Shown here: positions 55,628-64,000 of the stretch, piece after piece | Position numbering within the stretch: the stretch's first letter is position 1 | Layout of the letters: each line of letters starts with the position of its first letter | Source of the DNA: Mangrovibacterium lignilyticum | GTDB lineage: Bacteria; Bacteroidota; Bacteroidia; Bacteroidales; Prolixibacteraceae | NCBI RefSeq assembly: GCF_010882175.1 | Contig: NZ_WKLH01000004.1 | Coordinates: 73,425 to 137,424, forward strand | Length of the DNA: 64,000 nt | Reading direction: 5' to 3' | Notes under the pieces: model-generated | The model's database searches: none | What the model was told of the DNA's origin: nothing | The model's input: the letters and a program-made list of their open reading frames with translations, nothing else | Made by a program: the position numbers and the translations under genes

Positions 55628-56488
55628 ATGGTAACTCATCAGGTTTTATACCGCCAATTTATCGCCAAAATAAAGCTTGGTCTGCGTTTGTTGGGAGATG
55701 AGCAACAAACGGAAATCCGACAATTTGTTATCAATTCACAACATCAGTCCGGTGGTTTTACCGACCGCGGAGGAGCTCCCGATTTGTACTATTCCGTGTT
55801 TGGAAGCTGGATGGCTGAGGCATTGGATTTAAAGCCGGAAATAACAAGGCTGGAAAGCTGGATTAAAAGCTTGAAGGACGAGGAACAAGGCAATGGTATT
55901 CACCGCTTCTCGCTGCTGTTTCTGCAACAATCGCTTATCCAACAGCGAATGTCTCCTCTGAATTTGACGAAGAAGTTGTTGCTTCGGGATTTCCCGGTGA
56001 ACTTCAGCTATCAGCTGTTTTTGGCTTTGCTACTGGTTGATACTGCTTACGGGCAAAAAAGGTGGGTACGAGTTTTCGGGAGGATAATGCTCACTTTTTA
56101 CCGCTTGCCTCAACAAGTTCCTTGCAGTATGGTTGCTGCTTTGTTGGTCGCGAGATCAAGCCTGAAAATGAGGACGGCATCGTTGCAGAAAAACTTAGTA
56201 CAATATTTCCGGCCGGAAAAAGCTTTTGTGGCCTTTGCTCCAATGGAGGAGCCGGACCTGTTATCAACCGGAGTGGCTTTGTTTGCGTTGGAAAAAGCGC
56301 AAACTGATTTGAGAGAAATTGCCCCGGACTGTTTAAGCTTCATTCAGCAAAATTATCGCGATGGTGCATTTCTGGCGGGCGACGGTGATCCGGAATGCGA
56401 CCTGGAGTACACCTTTTACGGATTGCTTGCGTTAGGAAGTCTCGGCTCTTTTTTAGCCAGAACAACGGGTGATCAGCTAAAAAAATGA
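55628..56488 (+). CDS. Small alpha-toroid (prenyltransferase-like) protein
   Basis: A 286-residue all-helical protein. It has repeats like the alpha/alpha toroid of prenyltransferases and terpene cyclases: 'NSQHQSGGFTDRGGAPDLYY' near the start and 'NYRDGAFLAGDGDPECDLEYT' (shown in part) near the end, with 'STGVALFALEKA' between. It lacks an obvious catalytic DxDD, so it could be a cyclase subunit or a chaperone for the large cyclase 3 bp downstream. Confidence 0.7.
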   Translation: MVTHQVLYRQFIAKIKLGLRLLGDEQQTEIRQFVINSQHQSGGFTDRGGAPDLYYSVFGSWMAEALDLKPEITRLESWIKSLKDEEQGNGIHRFSLLFLQQSLIQQRMSPLNLTKKLLLRDFPVNFSYQLFLALLLVDTAYGQKRWVRVFGRIMLTFYRLPQQVPCSMVAALLVARSSLKMRTASLQKNLVQYFRPEKAFVAFAPMEEPDLLSTGVALFALEKAQTDLREIAPDCLSFIQQNYRDGAFLAGDGDPECDLEYTFYGLLALGSLGSFLARTTGDQLKK

Positions 56489-56491
56489 ACC

Positions 56492-58300
56492 ATGAACCAG
56501 GGAGAACTGAACGATAAATCGACACAACTCACCAAAATGCTTTTGGATGAAATGAATCCGGGTGGATTTTGGACGGGAGAATTGTCGTCGAGTGCTTTGG
56601 CTGTGGCGGTTGCAATTGCAGCCCTTCATTTTTATGATCCCCGGGAGCATGCTTCTCAAATTCAGTCGGGTTTAAAATGGCTGCAAGCGAATGTGAATGC
56701 CGATGGTAGTTTCGGAGATACGCCCGATAGTCCGGGAAATGTGAGCACAAGCCTGTTGGTTTATGCCGCTACGAATTTGTATGCCGGAAAGGATCGGGCG
56801 ACAAAAGCGCTTCAACAAAAAATCGGTAGTTGGCTGGCTGGATTGGGTATTGATGTCAATTCAGAAGATGTGTCTCAGTTCATTTTAAACCATTATCAGA
56901 ACGACTACACTTTTTCTGTTCCTATTTTAACGCTCTGTGGCTTGTGTGGTGTTCCCGGGCCGACTGCTTTTCAGTTTGTGCCACAATTGCCTTATGAGCT
57001 GGCCCTTTTACCCCGAAAGTTTTATCGCTTCCTGAAATTGAGTGTTGTCAGTTATGCGATTCCGGCTTTGGTCGCAGTAGGAATTGTTGTTTATAAGAAG
57101 AAAAAACAGCATTGGTTTTGGCGCTCCGTACGTCATTTTTCGATTTCTCCGGCGCTCAAAAGACTGACTGCTATGATGCCGGCGAGTGGTGGCTTTTTGG
57201 AAGCAATCCCGCTGACTGCATTTGTTTCCTTAAGCTTGGTTGAAGCAGGGTACAAAGAGCATGAGGTGGTTAAAAATGGAATCAGGTTTTTGAAGCAAAC
57301 ACAGCGGTTGGATGGCAGTTGGCCAATTGATGTCGATTTGTCAACCTGGGTGACAAGCTTGTCGGTAAAGGCACTCTATCGAAAGGCAGATTTCACACTG
57401 GGAGCCGGCCAAAAGCAAAAACTGGTTACACATCTGCTGGATTGTCAGAATAAGCAGGTGCATCCGTTTAACGGGAGCAAACCCGGAGGATGGGGATGGA
57501 CTCATTTTCCCGGCTCGGTGCCGGATGGTGATGATACACCGGGCGTGATTTTGGCTTTATTGAAGCTTAGTGACGAACCGGGAGTTTTGGCCGCAGTTTC
57601 GACAGCTTGCCTTTGGTTGAGGGAATTGCAGAACTCGGATGGTGGGTTCCCGACTTTTTCGCGTGGCTGGGGAAAATTGCCCTTTGATCAAAGCAGTTGT
57701 GACTTAACCGGTCATTGCGTGTTGGCATTATCAGCTGCCTTAAATCGTTGTTCGGATGTTTTTACACCGTCGGACAGGCAGAAGGTTGAAAAGATGGTTT
57801 TAAGAGCAGTTCAATATCTGGAAAAGCATCAGCAGCGTAATGGCAGTTGGTTGCCGCTGTGGTTCGGTAATCAGCATACAGCGAATCATGCCAATCCGGT
57901 TTACGGAACAGCCCGGGTTACCAGCTATCTTCAGGACACCCTTCAGCTTGGATTGATTCCGGACCCGGTAACTCATAAATTGACCATTTTGATCCCGAAA
58001 GCACAGCATTTTTTAGGGCAAGTACAGAATCCGGATGGAAGTTGGGGAGGAGACTTCGAAGTTGCAGGCAGCATTGAAGAGACAGCACTCTCCATTTCGG
58101 CCTTGTCGGACAGCGCATTGTATCAAGCACCCTGTAAACGAGGCTTGCAGTGGCTTTCTATAACCGGGTTAAAGGGGTACAAAGCATCGCCTATTGGGCT
58201 TTACTTTGCCTCCCTCTGGTATGATGAAAAACTTTATCCGCTTAGTTTTTATCTTGAAGCTGTTAACAGATTGCTTGAAGCTGAATCATTGCCGGAATAG
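56492..58300 (+). CDS. Squalene-hopene-cyclase-like class II terpene cyclase
   Basis: A 602-residue two-toroid protein of near full squalene-hopene cyclase length (about 630). The protonating motif DxDD is Asp345-Gly-Asp347-Asp348-Thr ('PDGDDTPG'). Several QW-like repeats are visible ('QRLDGSW', 'QNSDGGF', 'QNPDGSWGG'), and the C-terminal 'NGSWLPLWFGN...NPVYGT' matches the cyclase end. A hydrophobic segment near 'YAIPALVAVGIVVYKK' fits the membrane-entry region. It should cyclise a polyprene by acid catalysis. No squalene synthase genes are in the window. Its end overlaps the next minus-strand gene by 52 bp. Confidence 0.82.
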   Translation: MNQGELNDKSTQLTKMLLDEMNPGGFWTGELSSSALAVAVAIAALHFYDPREHASQIQSGLKWLQANVNADGSFGDTPDSPGNVSTSLLVYAATNLYAGKDRATKALQQKIGSWLAGLGIDVNSEDVSQFILNHYQNDYTFSVPILTLCGLCGVPGPTAFQFVPQLPYELALLPRKFYRFLKLSVVSYAIPALVAVGIVVYKKKKQHWFWRSVRHFSISPALKRLTAMMPASGGFLEAIPLTAFVSLSLVEAGYKEHEVVKNGIRFLKQTQRLDGSWPIDVDLSTWVTSLSVKALYRKADFTLGAGQKQKLVTHLLDCQNKQVHPFNGSKPGGWGWTHFPGSVPDGDDTPGVILALLKLSDEPGVLAAVSTACLWLRELQNSDGGFPTFSRGWGKLPFDQSSCDLTGHCVLALSAALNRCSDVFTPSDRQKVEKMVLRAVQYLEKHQQRNGSWLPLWFGNQHTANHANPVYGTARVTSYLQDTLQLGLIPDPVTHKLTILIPKAQHFLGQVQNPDGSWGGDFEVAGSIEETALSISALSDSALYQAPCKRGLQWLSITGLKGYKASPIGLYFASLWYDEKLYPLSFYLEAVNRLLEAESLPE

Positions 58301-59403
58301 CTCGATTGGTCGCAACCCATCATGGGAATATATTCCCCCTCGGTTGTCATGTAACTGCCCATTAGGTTTGCGGTTAAACAACTGTGTGCCGGGATGATTT
58401 CAATTAAATCTCCGACCTTGAAGTTGTTAAAGGCTTGGATCGTTGTTCGAATGACACCGTGTTCCTGGCTCAATTTATAGAGGTAATTTCTTTCGTCCAG
58501 TAAGATCTTTTCTCCGTTTCTATTTACAACGATCTGTCCGTATAAACGTTTCCCGTCGATATTGATGATTGAGTCTTTGGAGATGTGTGCTGCTCCTCCG
58601 TAAACGATGACTTCGCTGCGACTGCCGTGTTTGCCAATTACCGGGCATATTAAACGAAGCGCGATATCTTCAAAATCGCACGAGCCGAGCTTATATTGCA
58701 TCAGGTCGAAGAATATGAAGTTTCCTGGTCTGATTTCGTCAATTCCGTCAAAATTTTCGCAAAGACATGCTGAAGGCGTGTCGCCTAAGGATAAAATCAA
58801 ATCGGGAAATTCTTTCTTGTAGTGGTTCTTCAGTGCTTTCATTTTTAGCACAGCGTCAAAGTGGCGGTTGTATATATCATGTCTGCTTTGTGCAAGATAG
58901 GTATGGCCGGTGTGAGATAGAAATCCGATAAACGAGAACTTCTTTGTGCTTTTAATTACATCGAGCATGGCATTGATACCAAGGTATTTGTTCGAGGCAA
59001 TGCCGGTCCTGTTGTGACCCGTGTCTATTTCAATGAAAATCCCCACTTTTTGTTTGATCTGGGTGGCAAGTACCTCCACTGATTCCAGGTTCTCAATCAG
59101 CAGGTTTAAGTTGACATCCTTGGCTAAAGCATTAATTTCTTCTATTTCAAGAATATTAACCGGGAATGCGATTGTAATATCGTTCCATCCGTGTTTGGCG
59201 AAGTATTGAGCCATTCGGACTGAAGATACCGTAATGGCAGTGACTCCAAAGTCACGAAACCAGTTTCCGATAATCGCAGATTGATGTGTTTTAAAATGTG
59301 GACGAAAAACCAGGCCTTTTGCTTTGGCTTTTTCTGCCATCATGGAAATGTTCCGTAAGCAAATTTCCTTGTCCAGTAATAATGTGGGGCGAACGAAGTT
59401 CAT
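58249..59403 (-). CDS. PLP D-threonine aldolase/D-serine dehydratase-like enzyme
   Basis: A 384-residue fold-type III PLP enzyme with the cofactor lysine in 'RPHFKTHQS' (Lys38) and the zinc pair 'AHSCLTANL' (His, Cys) typical of D-threonine aldolase/D-serine dehydratase. Other family blocks are 'EIDTGHNRTG' and 'LSLGDTPSA'. It would act on D-3-hydroxy amino acids in the cytosol. Its last 52 bp overlap the cyclase gene head-on. Confidence 0.88.
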   Translation of the reverse strand: MNFVRPTLLLDKEICLRNISMMAEKAKAKGLVFRPHFKTHQSAIIGNWFRDFGVTAITVSSVRMAQYFAKHGWNDITIAFPVNILEIEEINALAKDVNLNLLIENLESVEVLATQIKQKVGIFIEIDTGHNRTGIASNKYLGINAMLDVIKSTKKFSFIGFLSHTGHTYLAQSRHDIYNRHFDAVLKMKALKNHYKKEFPDLILSLGDTPSACLCENFDGIDEIRPGNFIFFDLMQYKLGSCDFEDIALRLICPVIGKHGSRSEVIVYGGAAHISKDSIINIDGKRLYGQIVVNRNGEKILLDERNYLYKLSQEHGVIRTTIQAFNNFKVGDLIEIIPAHSCLTANLMGSYMTTEGEYIPMMGCDQSSYSGNDSASSNLLTASR

Positions 59404-59724
59404 TATATCAGAGTTTTAACAATTACCTGGTTAAAAGTGATTATCCCGGTCATTTTGCCGACTAAAAACAAGAGCATGGAAGCTTTGCTTTGTTAATCTG
59501 TAAAATAACATCAGAACAACTAAACAAAAGTCAGATTTGTACGAAATACAAGAACTTACACATAGCGCACTTAGGTTCTTTATCGTAGATAAGAAGTCAA
59601 TATTTTCTCGAACAGCGTGTTTAAAGGTAATCAAATCGCTATCTGAGGCAAACTTTTTCAAGAAATTTGTAACAAAAAAAAGAGCCCAAACGGGCTCTTT
59701 TGTCTTTTATCGTAAAAAATACAA
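59404..59724. other. Intergenic region with purA terminator
   Basis: Holds the upstream region of the PLP enzyme and the terminator 59678-59701. No gene is seen. Confidence 0.5.
59678..59701 (-). terminator. Terminator of purA
   Basis: AAAAGAGCCC (59678-59687) pairs with GGGCTCTTTT (59692-59701), loop AAAC, with T on both ends. It is 24 bp beyond the purA stop. Confidence 0.88.
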
Positions 59725-61002
59725 TTATTCTTTTTCCAGCATAATCGTTTGAGCACGGTTAGGGCCAACCGAAGCGATCGTGATTGGTAATCCGGTTTCT
59801 TCTTCAATGAAGTTGATATAGTTGTTAAATTCTTCCGGAAATTCATTTTCATGCGTCAGCTTGGTCAGGTCTGTTTTCCATCCCTGTAGTTCTACATAAA
59901 CAGGTTTCACATTTTCATTCAGTTCGAATGGAAACTTATCAGTCACTTCACCATTGACTTCATAGCCGGTACAAATTTTAATTGTATCAAAGTCATCCAA
60001 AACATCAGCTTTCATCATGAAGAGTTCAGTCACCCCGTTAATCATATTTGAATATTTCAAAGCAACCAGGTCTAACCATCCACATCTTCTGGGACGACCG
60101 GTTGTTGATCCGTATTCATTTCCCGCATCGCGAAGTTTTTGACCTGTTTCGCAAAACAGTTCAGTAGGGAATGGACCCATTCCAACGCGGGTACAATAGG
60201 CTTTGAAAATTCCGTAAACCTCACCTATTTTTTGCGGAGCAATACCTAACCCGGTACATGCACCGGCGCAAATGGTGTTGGAAGATGTTACGAAAGGATA
60301 GGAGCCAAAGTCAACATCGAGTAATGTTCCCTGTGCACCTTCAGCCAAAATGGACTTATTGTCGGTAATCAAATCGTTGATCATGTGCTCACTGTCGACC
60401 AAGGTGAACGATTTAAGAATTTCGATGCTTTCCATCCATTCTTTTTCCCATTCGGCTAACAGATCCTTGTAGTCGAACTGGAAGAATTTTTCCAGTAATT
60501 CTTTGTGAGCAGCAACACGGCTGTTATATTTTTCTTCAAAATTTTCAACCAAATCACCTACGCGCAAGCCATCTCTTCCAATTTTATCTTTGTAAGTCGG
60601 CCCGATACCTTTCAAGGTAGAACCGATTTTTGTGTCTCCTTTAGCCGCTTCAGAAGCAGCATCAAGCAACTTGTGAGTTGGTAAAATAAGGTGAGCTTTT
60701 TTCGAGATGTAAAGATTTTTGTGCAAGTCGATTCCCAGTTTCAGGATACCGTCAATCTCTTTTTTAAATACAATTGGATCCAGAACAACACCGTTGCCGA
60801 TGATGTTGGCTTTATTTTCATGGAAAATTCCGGATGGAATTGAATGAAGGACGTGTTTAAGGTCATTAATTTCCAATGTGTGACCAGCGTTTGGACCTCC
60901 CTGAAAGCGAGAAATCGCGTCGTATTTTGGTGTTAGGACATCAACGATTTTTCCCTTTCCTTCGTCTCCCCATTGGAGACCTAAAATGACATCTACTTTC
61001 AT
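59725..61002 (-). CDS. purA: Adenylosuccinate synthetase
   Basis: PurA joins IMP and aspartate with GTP in AMP synthesis. The start at 61002 gives 'MKVDVILGLQWGDEGKGK', the normal N-terminal P-loop-like motif, and a 425-residue protein; the longer frame to 61053 is not family-like. Other blocks: 'GPNAGHT', 'GSTLKGIGPTYKDK', 'EGAQGTLLDVDFGSYPFVTSS' (in part), 'GSTTGRPRRCGWLD'. Normal housekeeping copy. Confidence 0.96.
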   Translation of the reverse strand: MKVDVILGLQWGDEGKGKIVDVLTPKYDAISRFQGGPNAGHTLEINDLKHVLHSIPSGIFHENKANIIGNGVVLDPIVFKKEIDGILKLGIDLHKNLYISKKAHLILPTHKLLDAASEAAKGDTKIGSTLKGIGPTYKDKIGRDGLRVGDLVENFEEKYNSRVAAHKELLEKFFQFDYKDLLAEWEKEWMESIEILKSFTLVDSEHMINDLITDNKSILAEGAQGTLLDVDFGSYPFVTSSNTICAGACTGLGIAPQKIGEVYGIFKAYCTRVGMGPFPTELFCETGQKLRDAGNEYGSTTGRPRRCGWLDLVALKYSNMINGVTELFMMKADVLDDFDTIKICTGYEVNGEVTDKFPFELNENVKPVYVELQGWKTDLTKLTHENEFPEEFNNYINFIEEETGLPITIASVGPNRAQTIMLEKE

Positions 61003-61134
61003 TATTAGAGTTTTACAAATTCCCAGACATATTAAACCGCGGAAGATAGCCAACGAACTTAACAGCTAATTTCCACGGTGCCAGCGTGATTAATATTTGG
61101 CAGCTAAAAGTACAAATTATTTTGGCATCAGGCA

Positions 61135-61165
61135 TAAAAAATCCCCTATTATATGATAGAGGATC
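61135..61165 (-). terminator. Terminator of the Fur-family gene
   Basis: On the minus strand GATCCTCTAT and ATAGGGGAT form a stem with one mismatch and a short loop, followed by T6. It lies about 16 bp beyond the stop of the Fur-family gene. Confidence 0.7.
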
Positions 61166-61180
61166 TAATTTATAATGAGT

Positions 61181-61630
61181 TTATTCCGTGCGTTTAATTA
61201 TTTGCTCACCGTAAATATACAAGGTGTGATGAGATAGCTTGAAATTGTGTTTTAAACAGGCTTCTTCAATGATCTCGCGAATGCGTGGATCATAGAATTC
61301 TTGTACTTTCCCGTTGCTTGTATCGATGATATGATCGTGTTGAAGTGTTGCAAATGCTTTCTCGAATTGCGCGATGTTTTTTCCAAATTGGTGCTTGACA
61401 ACCAATTTGCATTCCAATAACAAATCGATTGTATTGTAAAGTGTAGCCCGGCTGACCCTGTAATTTTTGTTTTTCATTGAAATGTACAGTGATTCAATGT
61501 CGAAATGTCCTTCACGCGAGTAGATTTCTTCGAGAATGGCGAAACGTTCGGGAGTTTTCCGGTGTCCGTTTTTCTCTAGATATTCGGTGAACATGTTCTT
61601 TACAGTCTCTCTGGTCCTCGGACTATTCAT
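61181..61630 (-). CDS. Fur-family transcriptional regulator
   Basis: A 149-residue Fur-fold protein: winged helix with '[14 protein letters not shown]' and '[21 protein letters not shown]', then a dimer domain. The regulatory site keeps '[13 protein letters not shown]', but where Fur has a CxxC zinc pair this one has Asp/Asn, and the second CxxC is absent, so the structural zinc is probably missing. A PerR/Zur role cannot be told. A TATTTTTG -7 box lies just upstream. Confidence 0.9.
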   Translation of the reverse strand: MNSPRTRETVKNMFTEYLEKNGHRKTPERFAILEEIYSREGHFDIESLYISMKNKNYRVSRATLYNTIDLLLECKLVVKHQFGKNIAQFEKAFATLQHDHIIDTSNGKVQEFYDPRIREIIEEACLKHNFKLSHHTLYIYGEQIIKRTE

Positions 61631-61655
61631 ATTAAAACTAATTAAAAATAAAGCC

Positions 61656-61663
61656 CAAAAATA
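61656..61663 (-). promoter_or_regulatory. Candidate -7 box of the Fur-family gene
   Basis: TATTTTTG on the minus strand matches TAnnTTTG, 26 bp before the ATG at 61630. No clear -33 TTTG is visible. Confidence 0.4.
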
Positions 61664-61698
61664 GGAATTTTTTTAAAATAGTTTAGACTAAATAAAAA

Positions 61699-63945
61699 TT
61701 AATCCTCGATTTTTTCCATTCGTTCAATGTTGTCTACTCCCTTGATTTTCATTAATCGAGCGATGAGATTGTTTAAGTCGTCGACGTTATGGATATATAA
61801 AAAGAGCTCACCTTCGAAGATTCCATCATGGGTGTCGAACATAACTGTTCGCATGTTGATGTTGTTAAGTTTGGAAATGATATTGGTGATCTCACTGACG
61901 ATACCGACCCGGTCGAACCCGTTTAATTTTAGGCGGGTAAGGTAAGAACGTTTCTTGAACTTGGTCCATTCGGCGGTGATGATGCGGTCTCCTTGCTGCG
62001 ACATTAATTTGTTCGCAGCCGGACAATTTCGTTTGTGTATAACAACATGGTTATTAGAGGTAAGATAGCCCAGAACATTGTCTCCGGGAATGGGCTGACA
62101 ACATTTAGCCAACGAGTAGTTGGTCTCTTCCGGGTTTTCTTTCAAAATAAAGGTCGTCTTCTTATCTATTTTCTTATCCGGAAGTTCCAAATCCAATTCG
62201 TCATCTGCGTTCTTTTTACCGAACGATAAGTTCCAGTATCGGGCAAGTTTATTTTGACGTCTGGTCTTCAGGATATTTGCAATGTCTTCAATATCGATAA
62301 AGCCCATGCCAACCTGTGCGTACAATTGATCTTTGTTGGAAAGATTATAGTAGGCCGTTAATTTTTTCAGGGTATCTGAAGTTGGCTTGATGTTAAATTC
62401 TTTCAGCTTTTCCTCGATCAAGTCCCGGCCTTGCTCAAAGTGATGTTTTTTATTGGTTTTAAAAGCTTGTTTGACTTTCGATTTGGCCTTCGCTGTTGTA
62501 ATGAACTTCAGCCACTCGATATCGGGCTTTTGAGACTTGGACGTTAATATCTCGATTTGATCGCCGCTTTCAATGACGTGGCTCACCGGCACTAACTTGT
62601 GATTAATTTTCGCCCCGATACAGTGGTTTCCCAGGTCGGTGTGAATTTCGTATGCAAAATCGATAACGGTAGCACCTTTCGGCAGGTTGACCATTTTCCC
62701 TTTTGGCGTGAAAATAACGATCTCTGATGAGTAGAGATTCATCTTAAACTCGTCGAGAAATTCCAGCGCATCGGACTCTGGATTTTGAAGCAACTCCCTG
62801 ATTTTCTCGAGCCAACGGTCTAATTCGGTTTCAGGCGATAGTTCTCCTTTATATTTGTAATGAGCTGCAAATCCGCGTTCTGCAATTGCATCCATTCTTT
62901 CCGTGCGAATTTGCACTTCAACCCATTTCCCGGCAGGCCCCATAACAGTAACATGCAGTGCTTCGTAACCGTTTGCTTTTGGAATGGTTATCCAGTCCCG
63001 AATTCGATCCGGTTTAGGCTTGTAAATGTCTGTTATTAATGAGAGAATGTCGAATGACTGTCTTTTTTCGGAAACATTTTCCTTCGGGGTGAATACAATC
63101 CGAATCGCCAGCAAGTCGTAAATTTCATCGAAGGAGACTCCCTTGGTCTGCATTTTATTCCAAATGGAATAAATTGATTTCAACCGGCCAGAGATGTTGA
63201 ACTGAATCCCTTCGCTGCTCAGCTCTTCCTTTATCGGTTTGATGAATTGATTAACCAGGTAGTCCCGTCTTTCTTTTTGGCTGTGGAGCCTAAACTTAAT
63301 TAAGTTGTAGGTTTCGGGTTGCTTGTACTTCAAGCTTAAGTCTTCGAGCTCGGTTTTTATCGCATACAATCCAAGACGGTGAGCCAGAGGTGCAAAAATA
63401 TAGAGCGTTTCAGCAGCTATTTTCAGTTGTTTGTGCGGAGCCATGCTTTCCAACGTTCGCATGTTATGCAGGCGGTCGGCAAGCTTGATCAAAATTACAC
63501 GAACATCGTCCGATAGTGTCATTAACATTTTGCGGAAGTTCGTGGCTTGTTTCGAGTCGTGCTGAGCGGTAAACTCATCGGAAAGTTTGGTTAAGCCATC
63601 CACAATACGGGCTACTTTGGCACCAAACAGATTTTCCATGTCTGTGAGCGTGTAGTCGGTGTCTTCAACAACATCGTGTAAAATAGCTGCGATGATCGAA
63701 GTTACACCAAGGCCTATTTCGCTGGAAACGATGTTGGCAACGGCAATCGGGTGGATGATATAAGGTTCTCCGGACTTGCGCTTAACTCCGGCGTGGGCAT
63801 TGTTGGCAAATTCAAAAGCCTTTCGAATGCGTTCTCTCCCTTCTTCTGAAATACGCTGATCAAACGAACGATACAAGTCGTCGTAGTAATCGGCGATGAG
63901 TCGCTGGTCTGCTTTTGTCTGTAATTTGCTAATCCCTTCCTCCAT
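61699..63945 (-). CDS. RelA/SpoT-type (p)ppGpp synthetase/hydrolase
   Basis: A 748-residue Rsh protein. Order: HD hydrolase domain with 'HPIAVANI' and intact 'ILHDVVEDTDY', synthetase domain with 'DLLAIRIVF' and 'NGYEALHVTV', TGS domain ('VIFTPKGKMVNLPKGATVIDFAY', in part), helical/zinc-finger region with 'CCQPIPGD' and C-terminal ACT domain. The HD motif being complete argues for hydrolase activity, so it is SpoT/Rel-like; whether it also makes (p)ppGpp is not decided here. The start at 63945 is used; the gene lies fully in the window. Confidence 0.93.
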   Translation of the reverse strand: MEEGISKLQTKADQRLIADYYDDLYRSFDQRISEEGRERIRKAFEFANNAHAGVKRKSGEPYIIHPIAVANIVSSEIGLGVTSIIAAILHDVVEDTDYTLTDMENLFGAKVARIVDGLTKLSDEFTAQHDSKQATNFRKMLMTLSDDVRVILIKLADRLHNMRTLESMAPHKQLKIAAETLYIFAPLAHRLGLYAIKTELEDLSLKYKQPETYNLIKFRLHSQKERRDYLVNQFIKPIKEELSSEGIQFNISGRLKSIYSIWNKMQTKGVSFDEIYDLLAIRIVFTPKENVSEKRQSFDILSLITDIYKPKPDRIRDWITIPKANGYEALHVTVMGPAGKWVEVQIRTERMDAIAERGFAAHYKYKGELSPETELDRWLEKIRELLQNPESDALEFLDEFKMNLYSSEIVIFTPKGKMVNLPKGATVIDFAYEIHTDLGNHCIGAKINHKLVPVSHVIESGDQIEILTSKSQKPDIEWLKFITTAKAKSKVKQAFKTNKKHHFEQGRDLIEEKLKEFNIKPTSDTLKKLTAYYNLSNKDQLYAQVGMGFIDIEDIANILKTRRQNKLARYWNLSFGKKNADDELDLELPDKKIDKKTTFILKENPEETNYSLAKCCQPIPGDNVLGYLTSNNHVVIHKRNCPAANKLMSQQGDRIITAEWTKFKKRSYLTRLKLNGFDRVGIVSEITNIISKLNNINMRTVMFDTHDGIFEGELFLYIHNVDDLNNLIARLMKIKGVDNIERMEKIED

Positions 63946-64000
63946 AAAATTGCTCCGGAAAATTTATTGTAATGGGTAAATATATATTTTTAACCTACAT

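Noticed and set aside
52089-58300. Carotenoid or standard hopanoid cluster
   Set aside because: No phytoene synthase, desaturase, HpnCDE or other hpn genes are present, and the prenyl synthase is fused to DUF116.

Overview
The window is chromosomal DNA of a Bacteroidota bacterium, most likely a Bacteroidales/Marinilabiliales-type marine or anaerobic lineage; the genus cannot be fixed from the sequence. Pointers are the type IX secretion genes porU and porV, matches to the Bacteroidota promoter -7 box TAnnTTTG, few recognisable Shine-Dalgarno sites, and family combinations typical of the phylum (LemA with two TPM proteins, HupE/UreJ with an M1 peptidase, DUF3857 proteins, a GPH symporter with GH43).

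Layout. 0-8.4 kb (+): the 3' part of porU, then porV, ispF, a CoA-binding protein, a thioredoxin, a TPR histidine kinase, and lemA with two TPM proteins. 8.4-13.6 kb (-): a HIT protein, and an operon of a DUF2339-like membrane protein, a tetraheme lipoprotein cytochrome, a four-cluster Fe-S protein and an NrfD-type quinone subunit (DsrJOP-like). 14-22 kb: a C69 dipeptidase, a minus-strand operon (M23 peptidase, MerR regulator, Nif3, zinc-ribbon coiled coil), and alaS fired from divergent promoters. 22-34.8 kb: DUF6702, HupE/UreJ, M1 peptidase, oligopeptidase B-like S9 peptidase, Rieske protein, MFS exporter, GH43 with GPH symporter, amidohydrolase.

34.8-43.8 kb is visibly AT-rich and accessory. 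It holds single minus-strand genes (serine hydrolase, intradiol-dioxygenase-like, membrane protein, DUF3237, a two-gene membrane plus nucleoside-deoxyribosyltransferase-like module, an FN3 protein) separated by long structured spacers, broken gene fragments, an integrase relic next to a group II intron-like tail, two dispersed repeat pairs, and a 13-unit 21-bp tandem repeat array.

43.8-51.7 kb (-): cytochrome b561-like protein, methyltransferase, CPA2 antiporter with RCK domain, and two DUF3857 proteins. 52.1-58.3 kb (+) is the most notable locus: five tightly packed genes for an HdrA-like/diferredoxin protein, a radical SAM enzyme, a fusion of DUF116 with a trans-prenyl synthase, a small toroid protein and a squalene-hopene-cyclase-like class II terpene cyclase. 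Together they look like an undescribed polyprenoid/terpenoid pathway with a radical tailoring or ring-forming step and its own electron donor. 58.2-64 kb (-): a PLP amino-acid aldolase/dehydratase, purA, a Fur-family regulator and a RelA/SpoT protein.
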